Source: Ilyomonas sp965199845 (GTDB taxonomy: Bacteria > Bacteroidota > Bacteroidia > Chitinophagales > Chitinophagaceae). From it: a stretch of DNA of 64,000 bases. The stretch is from NCBI GenBank assembly GCA_965199845.1, contig CBDATZ010000005.1, positions 1-64,000 of the forward strand. Direction: 5' to 3'. Under the pieces are notes generated by a model, which saw only the letters and a program-made list of their open reading frames with translations, did no database searches and was not told the origin of the DNA. The position numbers and the translations under genes were made by a program. This document shows, one piece after another, positions 16,338-25,062 of this stretch. Each line of letters starts with the position of its first letter. Position 1 is the first letter of the stretch.

Positions 16338-17564
16338 TTACTTTGCAAACTTCTTTTCTACCCCTTCCATATCATGAAACAGTTTTTCCTCATCCACATC
16401 AGCATAGATCTGTGTGGTTGAAATTTTTTTGTGTCCCAGCATCTTGCTTACTGTTTCTATCGGAACACCATTTTTAAGCGTCACGGTTGTTGCAAATGTA
16501 TGACGAGCCAGATGGAAACTCATATACTTTGTAATTCCGCACAGATTGCCGATAATCTTCAAATTTCGGTTAACCTCTTGATTGCTAACGTAAGGAAATA
16601 CCCTGCCTGCGCAGACACTCTTCGGATGGTTTGCATACTTCTCAAGATACTGGATAGCTACGCTGAGCAACGGAATTGCTGCAAATTCGTCGCTTTTCTG
16701 ACGGTATATTTTGCACCACCACTTTCCTCTGTTATCCTGTTCCAAGTTTTCCGGTGTCAGGGCGATTGTATCGGCATATGCAAGACCTGTGTAACAACTG
16801 AACAAAAAGAGGTCTTTAACCAGCAATAAACTATCACCTGAAACAGACAAAGCTTCTATCTTTTGCAATTCGGTGAGATCGAGCTTTTTCCTTTTAAATT
16901 TTTTATACGAAAGCCGGTAGTCAATAAATGGGTCTTGCGTTAGCCAACCTAATTGCCTGCCCCAATGAATCATTTTCTTAAGCCGCTCCAGATGCTTCAT
17001 AATGCCGTTTCCTTCGCAACGGTCATGTGCCTTAATCGGATTTTTCCTGATAAAGGATTCCAGCTCCCTAATGAACGCATGATTCAACTGACTTAAATAC
17101 AGGTCTGCACTCTTGTGCTTATGTTGTATAAAACGTTTGATATACTCTTCCGTTGTCTTATAGTTTTTCATCGTGCCCCAGCTTAGCTTTTCTCCTTCGA
17201 GTTCGTAATGATACTTCATCAGTTCGCAAAGGCTGTGCTCATGCGGTTCCCTCTCATTTCCGGTAAAGGAATCTTTGATATTTTGTGCCGTCACCTCTTC
17301 ACCTTTATCAATCATTGTACGGTACTTTTCCCGCAGTCTAAAGAGCACGTTTTTAAGGTAATTGTTTAGTGCTTTGGCTTCCGGGACGCGTCCATCTACT
17401 TCTCCTTTTTCTTCATTCCATGCAGATAGGCTTACCTTTTCTTTCAGCGAAATTTCCAGCGTGGTTCCATTGACAACCACGCGTACAAAAAGAAGTCCTT
17501 GGGAGCTGTTGGGTTTTGTGCGGCGGCAGCGCAGTGTCAATGCAAATGTGTTTGTTCGTGTCAT
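16338..17564 (-). CDS. Bacteroidota-type tyrosine integrase
   Basis: The 408-residue site-specific integrase has the three-part layout of Bacteroidota conjugative-transposon and island integrases: an arm-binding N-terminus (FALTLRCRRTKPNSSQG, GTTLEISLKEKVSLSAWN), a SAM-like core-binding domain (about 120-210) and a catalytic domain with Lys (RQKSDEFAAIPL), HLARHTFATT, LGHKKISTTQIY and the nucleophile Tyr in QIYADVDEEKL. The first catalytic Arg position reads TGLAYAD, with no Arg, as in other IntDOT-like enzymes. It sits 303 bp from the 3' end of tRNA-Pro, the classic position for an island integrase. It is probably what placed part of the accessory region here. Confidence 0.9.
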   Translation of the reverse strand: MTRTNTFALTLRCRRTKPNSSQGLLFVRVVVNGTTLEISLKEKVSLSAWNEEKGEVDGRVPEAKALNNYLKNVLFRLREKYRTMIDKGEEVTAQNIKDSFTGNEREPHEHSLCELMKYHYELEGEKLSWGTMKNYKTTEEYIKRFIQHKHKSADLYLSQLNHAFIRELESFIRKNPIKAHDRCEGNGIMKHLERLKKMIHWGRQLGWLTQDPFIDYRLSYKKFKRKKLDLTELQKIEALSVSGDSLLLVKDLFLFSCYTGLAYADTIALTPENLEQDNRGKWWCKIYRQKSDEFAAIPLLSVAIQYLEKYANHPKSVCAGRVFPYVSNQEVNRNLKIIGNLCGITKYMSFHLARHTFATTVTLKNGVPIETVSKMLGHKKISTTQIYADVDEEKLFHDMEGVEKKFAK

Positions 17565-17685
17565 AGTCTGTTCTTTTAATAGTTCGAACTGTGGAATTCA
17601 TGCGTGTACATCCGTTTGGGTAAATCAGCTTTAATGTCTTGTCGAAACAGAGCTTTTGGCTCTGCATGAGTACTTCTTCGCTTTT

Positions 17686-17732
17686 TATCTTTCTTGTTCA
17701 CGAATTTGAAAAACTGATGAACAAGAAAGATA
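17686..17732. repeat. 15-bp perfect inverted repeat upstream of the integrase
   Basis: TATCTTTCTTGTTCA (17686-17700) is exactly inverted at 17718-17732, with a 17-bp loop. A second small hairpin (CAGAGC / GCTCTG) follows at 17648-17664, towards the integrase start. These may be operator or arm-type integrase sites between the integrase promoter and the tRNA attachment site. Confidence 0.55.
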
Positions 17733-17811
17733 TTAGAGATAATTGCTAACTCCCGAATCGCTCACGGAAGAATGATGTGATTTGAACAGATTTGATATTG
17801 TATAAATAAAA

Positions 17812-17843
17812 AAAACCTGTAAATCATCACATTTACAGGTTTT
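17812..17843 (-). terminator. Terminator of the tRNA-Ser/tRNA-Pro transcript
   Basis: A perfect 13-bp stem (AAAACCTGTAAAT / ATTTACAGGTTTT, loop 6 nt) lies 24 bp past the tRNA-Pro 3' end, with a T-run following on the minus strand. Confidence 0.8.
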
Positions 17844-17867
17844 AATTTTCCCTTATAAGGGCTTTAG

Positions 17868-17941
17868 TCGGGGCGGCAGGATTCGAACCTACGACCTCCT
17901 GGTCCCAAACCAGGCGCGATACCGGGCTACGCTACGCCCCG
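17868..17941 (-). tRNA. tRNA-Pro (anticodon TGG)
   Basis: The 74-nt cloverleaf has acceptor CGGGGCG/CGCCCCG, T-arm GGTTCGAATCC and anticodon loop TTTGGGA with TGG. Its 3' end faces the integrase at 16338-17564, marking it as the likely attachment site. It lies 18 bp downstream of tRNA-Ser on the same transcript. Confidence 0.95.
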
Positions 17942-17959
17942 AAAAATAAAAACTATCAG

Positions 17960-18048
17960 CGGTGAGGGAGGGATTCGAACCCTCGGTACAGTTTAACCCG
18001 TACGGCAGTTTAGCAAACTACTGATTTCAGCCACTCATCCACCTCACC
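17960..18048 (-). tRNA. tRNA-Ser (anticodon GCT)
   Basis: The 89-nt class II tRNA has a long variable arm (TGCCGTACGGGTTAAACTGT region), acceptor GGTGAGG/CCTCACC, T-loop GGTTCGAATCC and anticodon loop TTGCTAA with GCT. It is transcribed ahead of tRNA-Pro. Confidence 0.95.
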
Positions 18049-18287
18049 GTTCCCCCACTTATTTAAGGGGTTGCAAAAATAGGGAGGTGAAGGTGAAACG
18101 CCAAATGAAAATTTGATAAGTTTTTTCAGAAAATTTTTATTGAAGTTGTTTGCTGATTTTTCTGTGTATTGAATGATGCTCAATTATTGTTCAGAACCTT
18201 GAACGTTACCAATCTTACTGCTTCGACACGTAAACTGTATAACGATGTTAAATCGGAATTTCGGACGCTGATGACAAAAAAAAATCA

Positions 18288-18308
18288 GTAAATATCTTCA
18301 GTATTTAC
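18288..18308 (-). terminator. Terminator after the CDGSH gene
   Basis: A 7-bp stem GTAAATA/TATTTAC lies 20 bp past the stop. On the minus strand it is followed shortly by a run of eight or more T. Confidence 0.55.
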
Positions 18309-18328
18309 AATTCATTTCTAAAGAGAAA

Positions 18329-18763
18329 TTAACCTGTAAATCCAATTTTTGTATGGCTTCCATCGCAATACGGTTTATTGGCAGAAGCTCCGCAACGACA
18401 AAAAGCGGTGACTTTGTTCTTGTGTGTTTCCACGCCATTTTTATCTTTAACAACGATGTTTCCATATACCAGCAAAGGTCCGTTTAGAGAAACTTCAACA
18501 ATGCTTTCACCCTTTATTTCCTGCGGTTGCCTTTCATCTTTATTCATGTAATAACTCAAAGCACCGCTGGGACATTTATTGATTTGTTCAACAATGGCTT
18601 GCGTGCCCGCGCCATGCGGTTTTACCCAGGGACGTTCGCGCGGATTGAAAACATTTATCAAACCGCCCGCACCTTTCCAGCAAATGGTTGAATGAATGCA
18701 CATGGCAGGTTTCCATACAATTGTTACTTCGCCGTTGGTATATGTTTTTGTGATGTCTTCCAT
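18329..18763 (-). CDS. Fe-S protein: Fer4_19 (YjdI-like) plus CDGSH zinc-finger-like domain
   Basis: The 144-residue two-domain protein has a divergent 4Fe-4S mono-cluster domain (residues about 10-75: CIHSTICWKGA ... INKCPSGALSYY) and a C-terminal CDGSH domain (CRCGASANKPYCDGSH, binding 2Fe-2S through three Cys and one His). Such fusions are common in Bacteroidota and are thought to act in redox or Fe-S homeostasis; the partner is unknown. Single gene with its own terminator. Confidence 0.88.
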   Translation of the reverse strand: MEDITKTYTNGEVTIVWKPAMCIHSTICWKGAGGLINVFNPRERPWVKPHGAGTQAIVEQINKCPSGALSYYMNKDERQPQEIKGESIVEVSLNGPLLVYGNIVVKDKNGVETHKNKVTAFCRCGASANKPYCDGSHTKIGFTG

Positions 18764-18923
18764 CTTTTTTTATTACAAGATAATTTATTTTTAAATAAAT
18801 AAAATTCATTTACCTAACGCTATTATTTCACTTGATATGTATAAATGATAATGAAAATGATGACATATTTCGGAATGACAAACCCAATATAAACATTATT
18901 GAGAGGTTACTTTTATAAAACAG

Positions 18924-18949
18924 AAAAGCCGCTTATACAAGCGGCTTTT
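18924..18949 (-). terminator. Terminator after the GH13 gene
   Basis: An 11-bp perfect stem AAAAGCCGCTT/AAGCGGCTTTT with a 4-nt loop, 23 bp beyond the stop codon of the minus-strand GH13 gene. Confidence 0.85.
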
Positions 18950-18972
18950 TATAAAAAATAAAAAGAAAATTT

Positions 18973-21900
18973 CTATTGTTGAATTACTAATTTCTGCATC
19001 AAAACCTGGCTGCCTGCGCTTGTTATTTTTACATGATAAATGCCCGCCGAAAGTGAAGACACATTCAATGATAATTGATTGCTGCCTCCAGATGCCTGTA
19101 TTGTTTGTGTGCTAAAAATTCTTCCGCTTGCATCTGTAATGGTTACTTGTAATTTACCGCTGATATTGTTAGTAAGCTTTACATAAGCCACGCCATTTCG
19201 CGTTGGGTTTGGATATAAAATAACGTTAGCATTGCCTGTTACCGGCTCAATTCTTACAACAATTGAGTAAGTAGCAGCGCCGTTGTTTTCTATTGTTTTT
19301 AGTTTGTAATAAACAAAGTTGGCTGCTTTTACGGCTGACGCATCAGCGTCTGTAAATATGTAACTGTGTTGTATTGTATTTGTTGCTTTTACAGAACCGA
19401 TTGCCGTAAAATCTTTACCATTAAATGATCGTTCAACAGTAAATGAACTTACATTTTTTTCGTTGGTTGTTACCCAGTTTATATTGATTGTATTTGCACT
19501 TCTGGAACCGGCAAATGATAACAATTGCAAAGGCAAAACAGAGTTTGCATTTTGATCAATAAACACATGATATTCGCCGGGCTGCAATGTATAGGTAACC
19601 GATGTGTTGCTAACTGTGAACGATGAATCGGCAAGATAATCGTACCAAATACCGACATGAGAAAATATAAACGTTCCACTTTGCGCTATCACATCAAAGT
19701 TTCCGACAACTGCAATATCAACCGGTGCTGAATTGATTTTTTCCCATTTAAAACCACCGTTCAAACTCCATGTAAGACTATCTTTTGGTGCAGTAAATAC
19801 TGGCAGATAAGGCGCATAATTGCGAAGCGCAAACAAGCGTGAATACACATTATACAAAGACGCGCGATTTGCATCGGTTTTATAATCCCAGCGAATAGGT
19901 TTTGGACTTGTGCGACAATCGTTATTAATCGTAGTTCCGTCTTCACAAGTATTGATAGAATAATCATAACCCAATTCACCGAACTGCCAAACCATTTTGG
20001 GTGCTGGTTGCATTGCCCAGAAAGCCGTTGCCATTGCATTACGCTGTAAACCGGTTGCCAATGTTTTTATATTGTACGAACCATTGCTGTTTCCGTATTG
20101 CTCATTCTTAAACATCAGTCTTTCTTCGTCGTGGCTTTCCATATATGTAACCAGGTTCGGATTTGCCCAGTTTCTGTCTGAATAAATGCCGTAGCTTAAG
20201 TCAGAACCATTGTTATCCAGATAACCCATCGTTGCCTGATTATAATTATAATTCATATTGCCCCACAACATCATTCCGTAATTACTCAGGTCAATTTCTT
20301 CGTTATTAACAGCAAAATGTTCGAGAATACAATATGAACCGGGAACAATGTTTTGCATTGTATCGTAAATACGTTTCCATGTAGTTACACGACTGGTATC
20401 GTATTGCGCCCAGATATCGTAATTATCACCTGACACTTTTTGTGTAAATCCTTTCGATAAATCCCAACGGAAACCATCAATTTTATAATCTGTAAGCCAA
20501 TGTTCTACTACGCGCTCCACAAGTTCCTGCGTAGCCGGACTTTCGTGATTAAAATCAAAACCTACGCTCGCCGGGTGCGTTGCAACAATGTTATGCCATG
20601 GATTATTAGCCGCCGGACGATTATTCACCGGATCCCAATACAATTGCACGGTTGGCGATGAGCCAAATGCATGGTTCATTACCATATCCATAATTACGGC
20701 AATGCCTTGCTTATGACATTCGTCTATAAATTGTTTTACCGCCACATCGGTTCCATAATATTTATCCGGAGCAAAGAAAAAGTCCGGATTATAACCCCAA
20801 CTGATATTGCCTTCAAACTCGTTGAATGGCATGACTTCAATGGCATTAATACCTAAACGTTTTAAATAAGACAACGTATCCTGAACGATTTGCCAGTTGT
20901 GCTTTGCAACAAAATCCCGGATTAATAATTCATAGATAATAAGATTTCTTTTATCCGGCTTTGTAAAATTTGCCGCTTGCCAAACATAAGCCGGTTTTGA
21001 TGTTTGCAAAACACTTACAATTCCACTTTGCCCGGTAGGATATGCTTTCAGGTTTGGATACGTTTCCGCATCAATATATGAATCGTTATTCGGGTCTAAT
21101 ATTTTTTCGCTGAACATATCAGCCACTTTCAGCGTATCGTCAACGATGTATTGATACGCATATTCAATACCTTTTTGCAAACCCGTTAGTGAAAGCCAGT
21201 AGCGGGTTCCGTCGGGTGTTCTGTACATTTCATAACCAGCCGAGCGCGCCCAGTTATTAAACTCACCAATAACAGCCGCGCGCGTTTTATTTGGCGCATA
21301 TAGAACCAGAGTTGCCGATGTACCATCGCTGCCATAATTGATACCATCTCTTACGCCGGCTGGCAAAGCTTGCGTAACAACCGGTGTATTGATATAAAAA
21401 TTAACCGTATCAGCCTTTGTTGTTGAACCATTAGTTGCTTGTACAACAATCTGGTTGTTGCCGCTTACTGCAGTTGCTGTTGCAGAAATAGAAGTATCAG
21501 TTTTTGCAGAAACCAAAGTGCCGTTATATAACAACTGTAAAGAAGCGGTTTGGCTGGAAGCCGCCGAAATATTTACCGCATCACCAGCTTTATAATTCAG
21601 CGTTTCTAACAAAGGCAAAAAAGTTGGCTGGGGATATGGCTGCGTAATTCTTGCCTGCAAACCAACATCGTAAACCGGTACATACATATTGCTTCCATCT
21701 GAATTAGCTAACTTTTGATTTCCGTCACCGCTGCGGAACAAAATTGCAATCTTGAGAATTTTTTCTGCCGGATTTGTCATTTTAAAAAAGCTGCGAATGG
21801 TGCCAGGCAGCGTAAATGTCCATTTGTTAGTGCTGATAGAAACGGCATGAACACTATCCGGTGTTGTTGCCCATGTTGATTGAACATATCTCCAGTCGTC

Positions 21901-22119
21901 GCTGTTAGAACTGGATGTTGTAATAACACCGATATGCACATAAACATCGCTTGCCGTATGGTTGAGCAAGCCTTGATTACCTTTTGTTGCATCGGCAGTA
22001 ATGGTTGTGTTTTGTGATTGTTCGGTAATAAAAGTGGGCGACCAGGAAAGCAATTGGCTGTGTGCCATACAAAAAAGTAGTACACACAAAAGTGTAAAAG
22101 AAAATTTCATACGCTTCAA
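18973..22119 (-). CDS. Secreted alpha-amylase family (GH13) enzyme with T9SS sorting domain
   Basis: The 1,048-residue protein starts with a signal peptide (FTLLCVLLFCMAHSQ). The N-terminal 250 residues are beta-sandwich modules, followed by a CBM48/E-set-like domain (VLYAPNKTRAAVIGEFNNW). The GH13 barrel spans about 380-800, with MNHAFGSSP (region I), the nucleophile Asp in FRWDLSKGF (D553), the acid/base Glu in CILEHF (E600) and the third Asp in ESHDEERL (D664). The C-terminus has a fibronectin-like stretch and a type A T9SS domain (VILYPNPTRNGVAYVKL ... MQKLVIQQ). It should hydrolyse or branch alpha-glucans at the cell surface. ATG at 22110 is an alternative start. Confidence 0.9.
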   Translation of the reverse strand: MKRMKFSFTLLCVLLFCMAHSQLLSWSPTFITEQSQNTTITADATKGNQGLLNHTASDVYVHIGVITTSSSNSDDWRYVQSTWATTPDSVHAVSISTNKWTFTLPGTIRSFFKMTNPAEKILKIAILFRSGDGNQKLANSDGSNMYVPVYDVGLQARITQPYPQPTFLPLLETLNYKAGDAVNISAASSQTASLQLLYNGTLVSAKTDTSISATATAVSGNNQIVVQATNGSTTKADTVNFYINTPVVTQALPAGVRDGINYGSDGTSATLVLYAPNKTRAAVIGEFNNWARSAGYEMYRTPDGTRYWLSLTGLQKGIEYAYQYIVDDTLKVADMFSEKILDPNNDSYIDAETYPNLKAYPTGQSGIVSVLQTSKPAYVWQAANFTKPDKRNLIIYELLIRDFVAKHNWQIVQDTLSYLKRLGINAIEVMPFNEFEGNISWGYNPDFFFAPDKYYGTDVAVKQFIDECHKQGIAVIMDMVMNHAFGSSPTVQLYWDPVNNRPAANNPWHNIVATHPASVGFDFNHESPATQELVERVVEHWLTDYKIDGFRWDLSKGFTQKVSGDNYDIWAQYDTSRVTTWKRIYDTMQNIVPGSYCILEHFAVNNEEIDLSNYGMMLWGNMNYNYNQATMGYLDNNGSDLSYGIYSDRNWANPNLVTYMESHDEERLMFKNEQYGNSNGSYNIKTLATGLQRNAMATAFWAMQPAPKMVWQFGELGYDYSINTCEDGTTINNDCRTSPKPIRWDYKTDANRASLYNVYSRLFALRNYAPYLPVFTAPKDSLTWSLNGGFKWEKINSAPVDIAVVGNFDVIAQSGTFIFSHVGIWYDYLADSSFTVSNTSVTYTLQPGEYHVFIDQNANSVLPLQLLSFAGSRSANTININWVTTNEKNVSSFTVERSFNGKDFTAIGSVKATNTIQHSYIFTDADASAVKAANFVYYKLKTIENNGAATYSIVVRIEPVTGNANVILYPNPTRNGVAYVKLTNNISGKLQVTITDASGRIFSTQTIQASGGSNQLSLNVSSLSAGIYHVKITSAGSQVLMQKLVIQQ

Positions 22120-22286
22120 TCGTTAAAAGTAAATGTGTAATTGTTACACAAAGATTCGTAGCTTTTTTTGAAAAAGAAGAATTTTTTATTGTATTGATTT
22201 AGATTGTTAAGAAGATTTAGAAGTGGACATTTTTCTTTTTGATTTGATATTTTAGTTATATCAGGAAATTTTCATTTTTTGCATTT

Positions 22287-22724
22287 TTATTTTGGTGATG
22301 AACTTTTGTTTTTCATAATATCACCTGTTGCGTCGAAAGCTTGATCGTTCTGAATACTGTTCATCAATTGCCTTTCGTAATCTTCAAAATAAAACAGTAC
22401 CGGCTTTTCAATTTCAACAATAAAACCATAACGTTTTGCAATTTTATATTGTGTGGAATCCCGGTTTAACGACTTTATAAAACCAGCAACCAATTTTCTG
22501 AAATCTTCAATGCTCATGCTGTGTTTATTGATGTTGCAACTGGCACAAGCGGGCATACAATTTTCTGCGCAATCTCTTTTTGGATACCGGCAACCATCTT
22601 TCCGCATGTGTCTCCTGATTGGCTTTATATGATCTATATGCCAGCCGGGTTGCAGTACGCAGCCGCAATACGCGCAATAACCATTATATTTCTCAAAAAT
22701 CAGTTGTCGTTGCTTCTTTGTCAT
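22287..22724 (-). CDS. HNH endonuclease-like protein
   Basis: The frame is open from 22775, but the ATG at 22724 (MTKKQRQLIFEKYNGYCAYC) is the better start because it places the first zinc-binding pair near the N-terminus, as in related proteins. The HNH core reads CAYCG ... WHIDHIKPIRR ... CMPACASCNINKHSM, with two CxxC-type zinc knuckles. The C-terminal half is a family-specific helical region. It may be a nuclease of a mobile element or a restriction-like activity. Single gene with no partner visible. Confidence 0.8.
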   Translation of the reverse strand: MTKKQRQLIFEKYNGYCAYCGCVLQPGWHIDHIKPIRRHMRKDGCRYPKRDCAENCMPACASCNINKHSMSIEDFRKLVAGFIKSLNRDSTQYKIAKRYGFIVEIEKPVLFYFEDYERQLMNSIQNDQAFDATGDIMKNKSSSPK

Positions 22725-23185
22725 AACCTGTAAAGTTCCCTGCAAATATCTGTATGAAGAAAGTAGATGGAACATGAAAAGTCAAAGAAGCTGGTAAGAT
22801 TTTTTAAAATCTTTTGTATATCAGGACAACCTTTTATGAAGATGCCTAAAAGCGCAATTGTTTTGTTTATTGTTTGCCTCAATTGCTTACTATATTTTTG
22901 CATCCGATTTTTAAAGCGCAAACATTTTCTTTTTGTTGAATAAAAATTCTTTAGCTGAATGATCACGAAATTAGTTCCTATTGATAATTTTCAATTGTCT
23001 CAACGAGATTGATTAAAACAGAGCTATTTCATCGAAGATAAAAACCATAACAACAAAAGAACAAGTACAAATAATTTCGGTTGTGTAAATAACCAAAACG
23101 TGCGCTGAATAAATGTTTGAACATTGACAAACCAAAAATATTTTTTGACTTATATGTTATGAACGAGTATGAAAATAAAAGGCTC
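22725..23185. other. AT-rich intergenic region
   Basis: About 460 bp of very AT-rich sequence with no gene I can support. It separates the HNH gene from yebC, which point away from each other, so it should hold promoters for both, but no good TTTG-N19-TAnnTTTG pair stands out. Confidence 0.4.
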
Positions 23186-23237
23186 TTCATCATTTATAAT
23201 TCATCATTTATAATTCATCATTTATAATTCATAATTA
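23186..23237 (+). repeat. 14-bp tandem repeat before yebC
   Basis: Three exact copies of TTCATCATTTATAA (23186-23227) and a partial fourth end 9 bp before the yebC ATG, where the promoter or leader would be. Copy number could vary by slippage and affect expression. Confidence 0.8.
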
Positions 23238-23246
23238 GCACAAAGT

Positions 23247-23957
23247 ATGGGACGCATATTTGAAGTAAGAAAAGCCACCATGTTTGCCCGCTGGGACAAG
23301 ATGGCAAAAGCATTTACACGTATTGGAAAAGAAATAGCGATTGCCGTAAAAGCGGGCGGTCCGGACCCGAACACAAACTCAGCCTTGCGCCGTTGTATGC
23401 AAAACGCAAAAGGCGTAAACATGCCGAAAGACCGCGTGGAAGCCGCAATTAAGCGTGCGCAGGGCAAGGAAATGGATAATTACGAAGAGATTGTATATGA
23501 AGGTTATGCGCCGCATGGCGTAGCCGTTATGGTAGAATCGGCAACGGACAATCCAACGCGAACTGTAGCCAACCTGCGAAATATTTTCAAAAAAGGCGAT
23601 GGTGTGTTGGGAAACAGCGGTTCCGTTGGTTTTTTGTTTAATCGTATGGGTGAGTTTAAGGTAAAGAAGGAAAGTCTTGATATGGATGAGCTTGAACTTG
23701 ATTTGATTGATTATGGACTGGAAGAAATTGGTGAAGATAACGAAGGCAATATCGTAATCCGTACGCCGTACGAGGATTTCGGACACATGAGTAAAGCTTT
23801 GGAAGATAAAGGCATTACGCCGATCAGTGCAGAGCTTACGCGGCTGCCAACTACCACAACGCACTTGGAGGAAGAGCAAGCCAAAGAAGTGTTGGAACTG
23901 GTTGATAAACTTGAACAGGATGAAGACGTGCAGAAAGTGTATTACAATTTGAGTTAA
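23247..23957 (+). CDS. yebC: YebC/PmpR-family regulator
   Basis: The 236-residue protein has the conserved YebC/TACO1 pattern: MGRIFEVRKATMFARWDKMA (a Bacteroidota variant of the GHSKW.NI start), GGPDPNTNSALRRCMQNAK, MPKDRVEAAIKRAQGK, YEGYAPHGVAVMVE and TDNPTRTVANLR. Family members bind DNA or act on ribosomes stalled at proline-rich stretches. It acts in the cytoplasm. It is monocistronic, with a tandem repeat just upstream of the start. Confidence 0.95.
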   Translation: MGRIFEVRKATMFARWDKMAKAFTRIGKEIAIAVKAGGPDPNTNSALRRCMQNAKGVNMPKDRVEAAIKRAQGKEMDNYEEIVYEGYAPHGVAVMVESATDNPTRTVANLRNIFKKGDGVLGNSGSVGFLFNRMGEFKVKKESLDMDELELDLIDYGLEEIGEDNEGNIVIRTPYEDFGHMSKALEDKGITPISAELTRLPTTTTHLEEEQAKEVLELVDKLEQDEDVQKVYYNLS

Positions 23958-24060
23958 GTGTTATAGAACAGGGATGACACAGTTATCGCAGGATTTGAAT
24001 GGATTGCCGTTTTATAATTTTCTTATCCTTGTATTACAATCAGTGTCATCTGTGTTCCTT

Positions 24061-24726
24061 TTATTCTACACCCTGAACAACAATTACAATTTCTCCTCTT
24101 ACTTCTTTTTGCGAAAAGTAATCGTGCACTTGTTGTAAAGTGCCTTGTTTGTTTTCTTCAAACATCTTGGTAAGCTCGCGGCTAACGCTGCATTGCCTGT
24201 CAGCCCCAAAATATTGAATTAAATCCTGTAATGTTTTTACCAATCTCACCGGGCTTTCGTAAAGTACAATCGTTCGTTCTTCTGAAGATAATTTAGTAAG
24301 CATAGTTTGACGACCTTTCTTTACAGGTAAAAATCCTTCAAAAGCAAAACGATTAATGGGCAAGCCGCTGTTCACAAGTGCCGGAACAAAAGCCGTTGCA
24401 CCGGGAAGACATTCAACTTTAATTCCGTTTTTATTGCATTCTCTTACCAATAAAAAAGCAGGATCTGAAATGCCCGGCGTTCCCGCATCAGTAATCAAAG
24501 CCATGTTTTTACCTGCCAGTAATTGATCTACCAAATGTTGTAAAATCTTGTGTTCATTATGCTGATGATAAGAAGAAAGCGGCTTTTGAATATTATAATG
24601 TTGTAAGAGTTTCGATGATGTGCGCGTATCCTCACACAAAATAACATCTGCATTTTGCAGCACTTCTATTGCGCGAAACGTGATGTCTTTTAAATTGCCA
24701 AGCGGAGTGGGAACCAAATGAAGCAT
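24061..24726 (-). CDS. rsmI: 16S rRNA (cytidine-1402-2'-O)-methyltransferase
   Basis: The 221-residue SAM-dependent tetrapyrrole-methylase-fold enzyme shows LHLVPTPLGNLKDITFRAIE, ILCEDTRTSSKLL, ALITDAGTPGISDPAFLLV and PGATAFVPALVNSGLP, all diagnostic for RsmI. It methylates the ribose of C1402 in 16S rRNA. It is slightly shorter than E. coli RsmI, lacking some C-terminal residues, as is usual in Bacteroidota. It lies downstream of purS on the same strand. Confidence 0.95.
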   Translation of the reverse strand: MLHLVPTPLGNLKDITFRAIEVLQNADVILCEDTRTSSKLLQHYNIQKPLSSYHQHNEHKILQHLVDQLLAGKNMALITDAGTPGISDPAFLLVRECNKNGIKVECLPGATAFVPALVNSGLPINRFAFEGFLPVKKGRQTMLTKLSSEERTIVLYESPVRLVKTLQDLIQYFGADRQCSVSRELTKMFEENKQGTLQQVHDYFSQKEVRGEIVIVVQGVE

Positions 24727-24727
24727 G

Positions 24728-24820
24728 AGATGAATTTGAAAATTTGAGAATGAGCGGATTTGAAAATTATGAGCTTATCATTTCCAAATTTTCAAATCAG
24801 TATATTTTCAAATTGATTAG
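24728..24820. repeat. Intergenic palindromic repeat (ATTTGAAAAT type)
   Basis: Between rsmI and purS the words ATTTGAAAAT (twice) and ATTTTCAAAT (twice) face each other, so the spacer can fold into a long AT-rich hairpin. Similar ATTTGAAAATTTG spacers are frequent in Bacteroidota genomes. Confidence 0.5.
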
Positions 24821-25062
24821 TTTATCATTTCAATTTCATAGAACTCCATTACAGGATTTGCCAATAGTTTTTTAGCAGCTTCTTCCGCAATTGAACGGGC
24901 GGCTTCTTCGCTATTGGCATTGATTTGCATAGTGATATGTTTGCCAATACGAACATCGGTAACGCCTTGCAGATTGAGGTTTTGCAAACCACCTAATACA
25001 GCTTTTCCCTGCGGGTCTAATAAATCTTTTAATGGCATTACTTTTATCTGAACATTATACAT
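24817..25062 (-). CDS. purS: Phosphoribosylformylglycinamidine synthase subunit PurS
   Basis: The 81-residue protein matches PurS throughout: MYNVQIKVMPLKDLLDPQGK, GVTDVRIGKHI, KKLLANPVMEFYEIEMI. In the three-part FGAM synthase, PurS bridges PurL and PurQ in purine synthesis. It overlaps the end of pssA by 8 bp, suggesting translational coupling. purL and purQ are not in the window. Confidence 0.93.
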   Translation of the reverse strand: MYNVQIKVMPLKDLLDPQGKAVLGGLQNLNLQGVTDVRIGKHITMQINANSEEAARSIAEEAAKKLLANPVMEFYEIEMIN

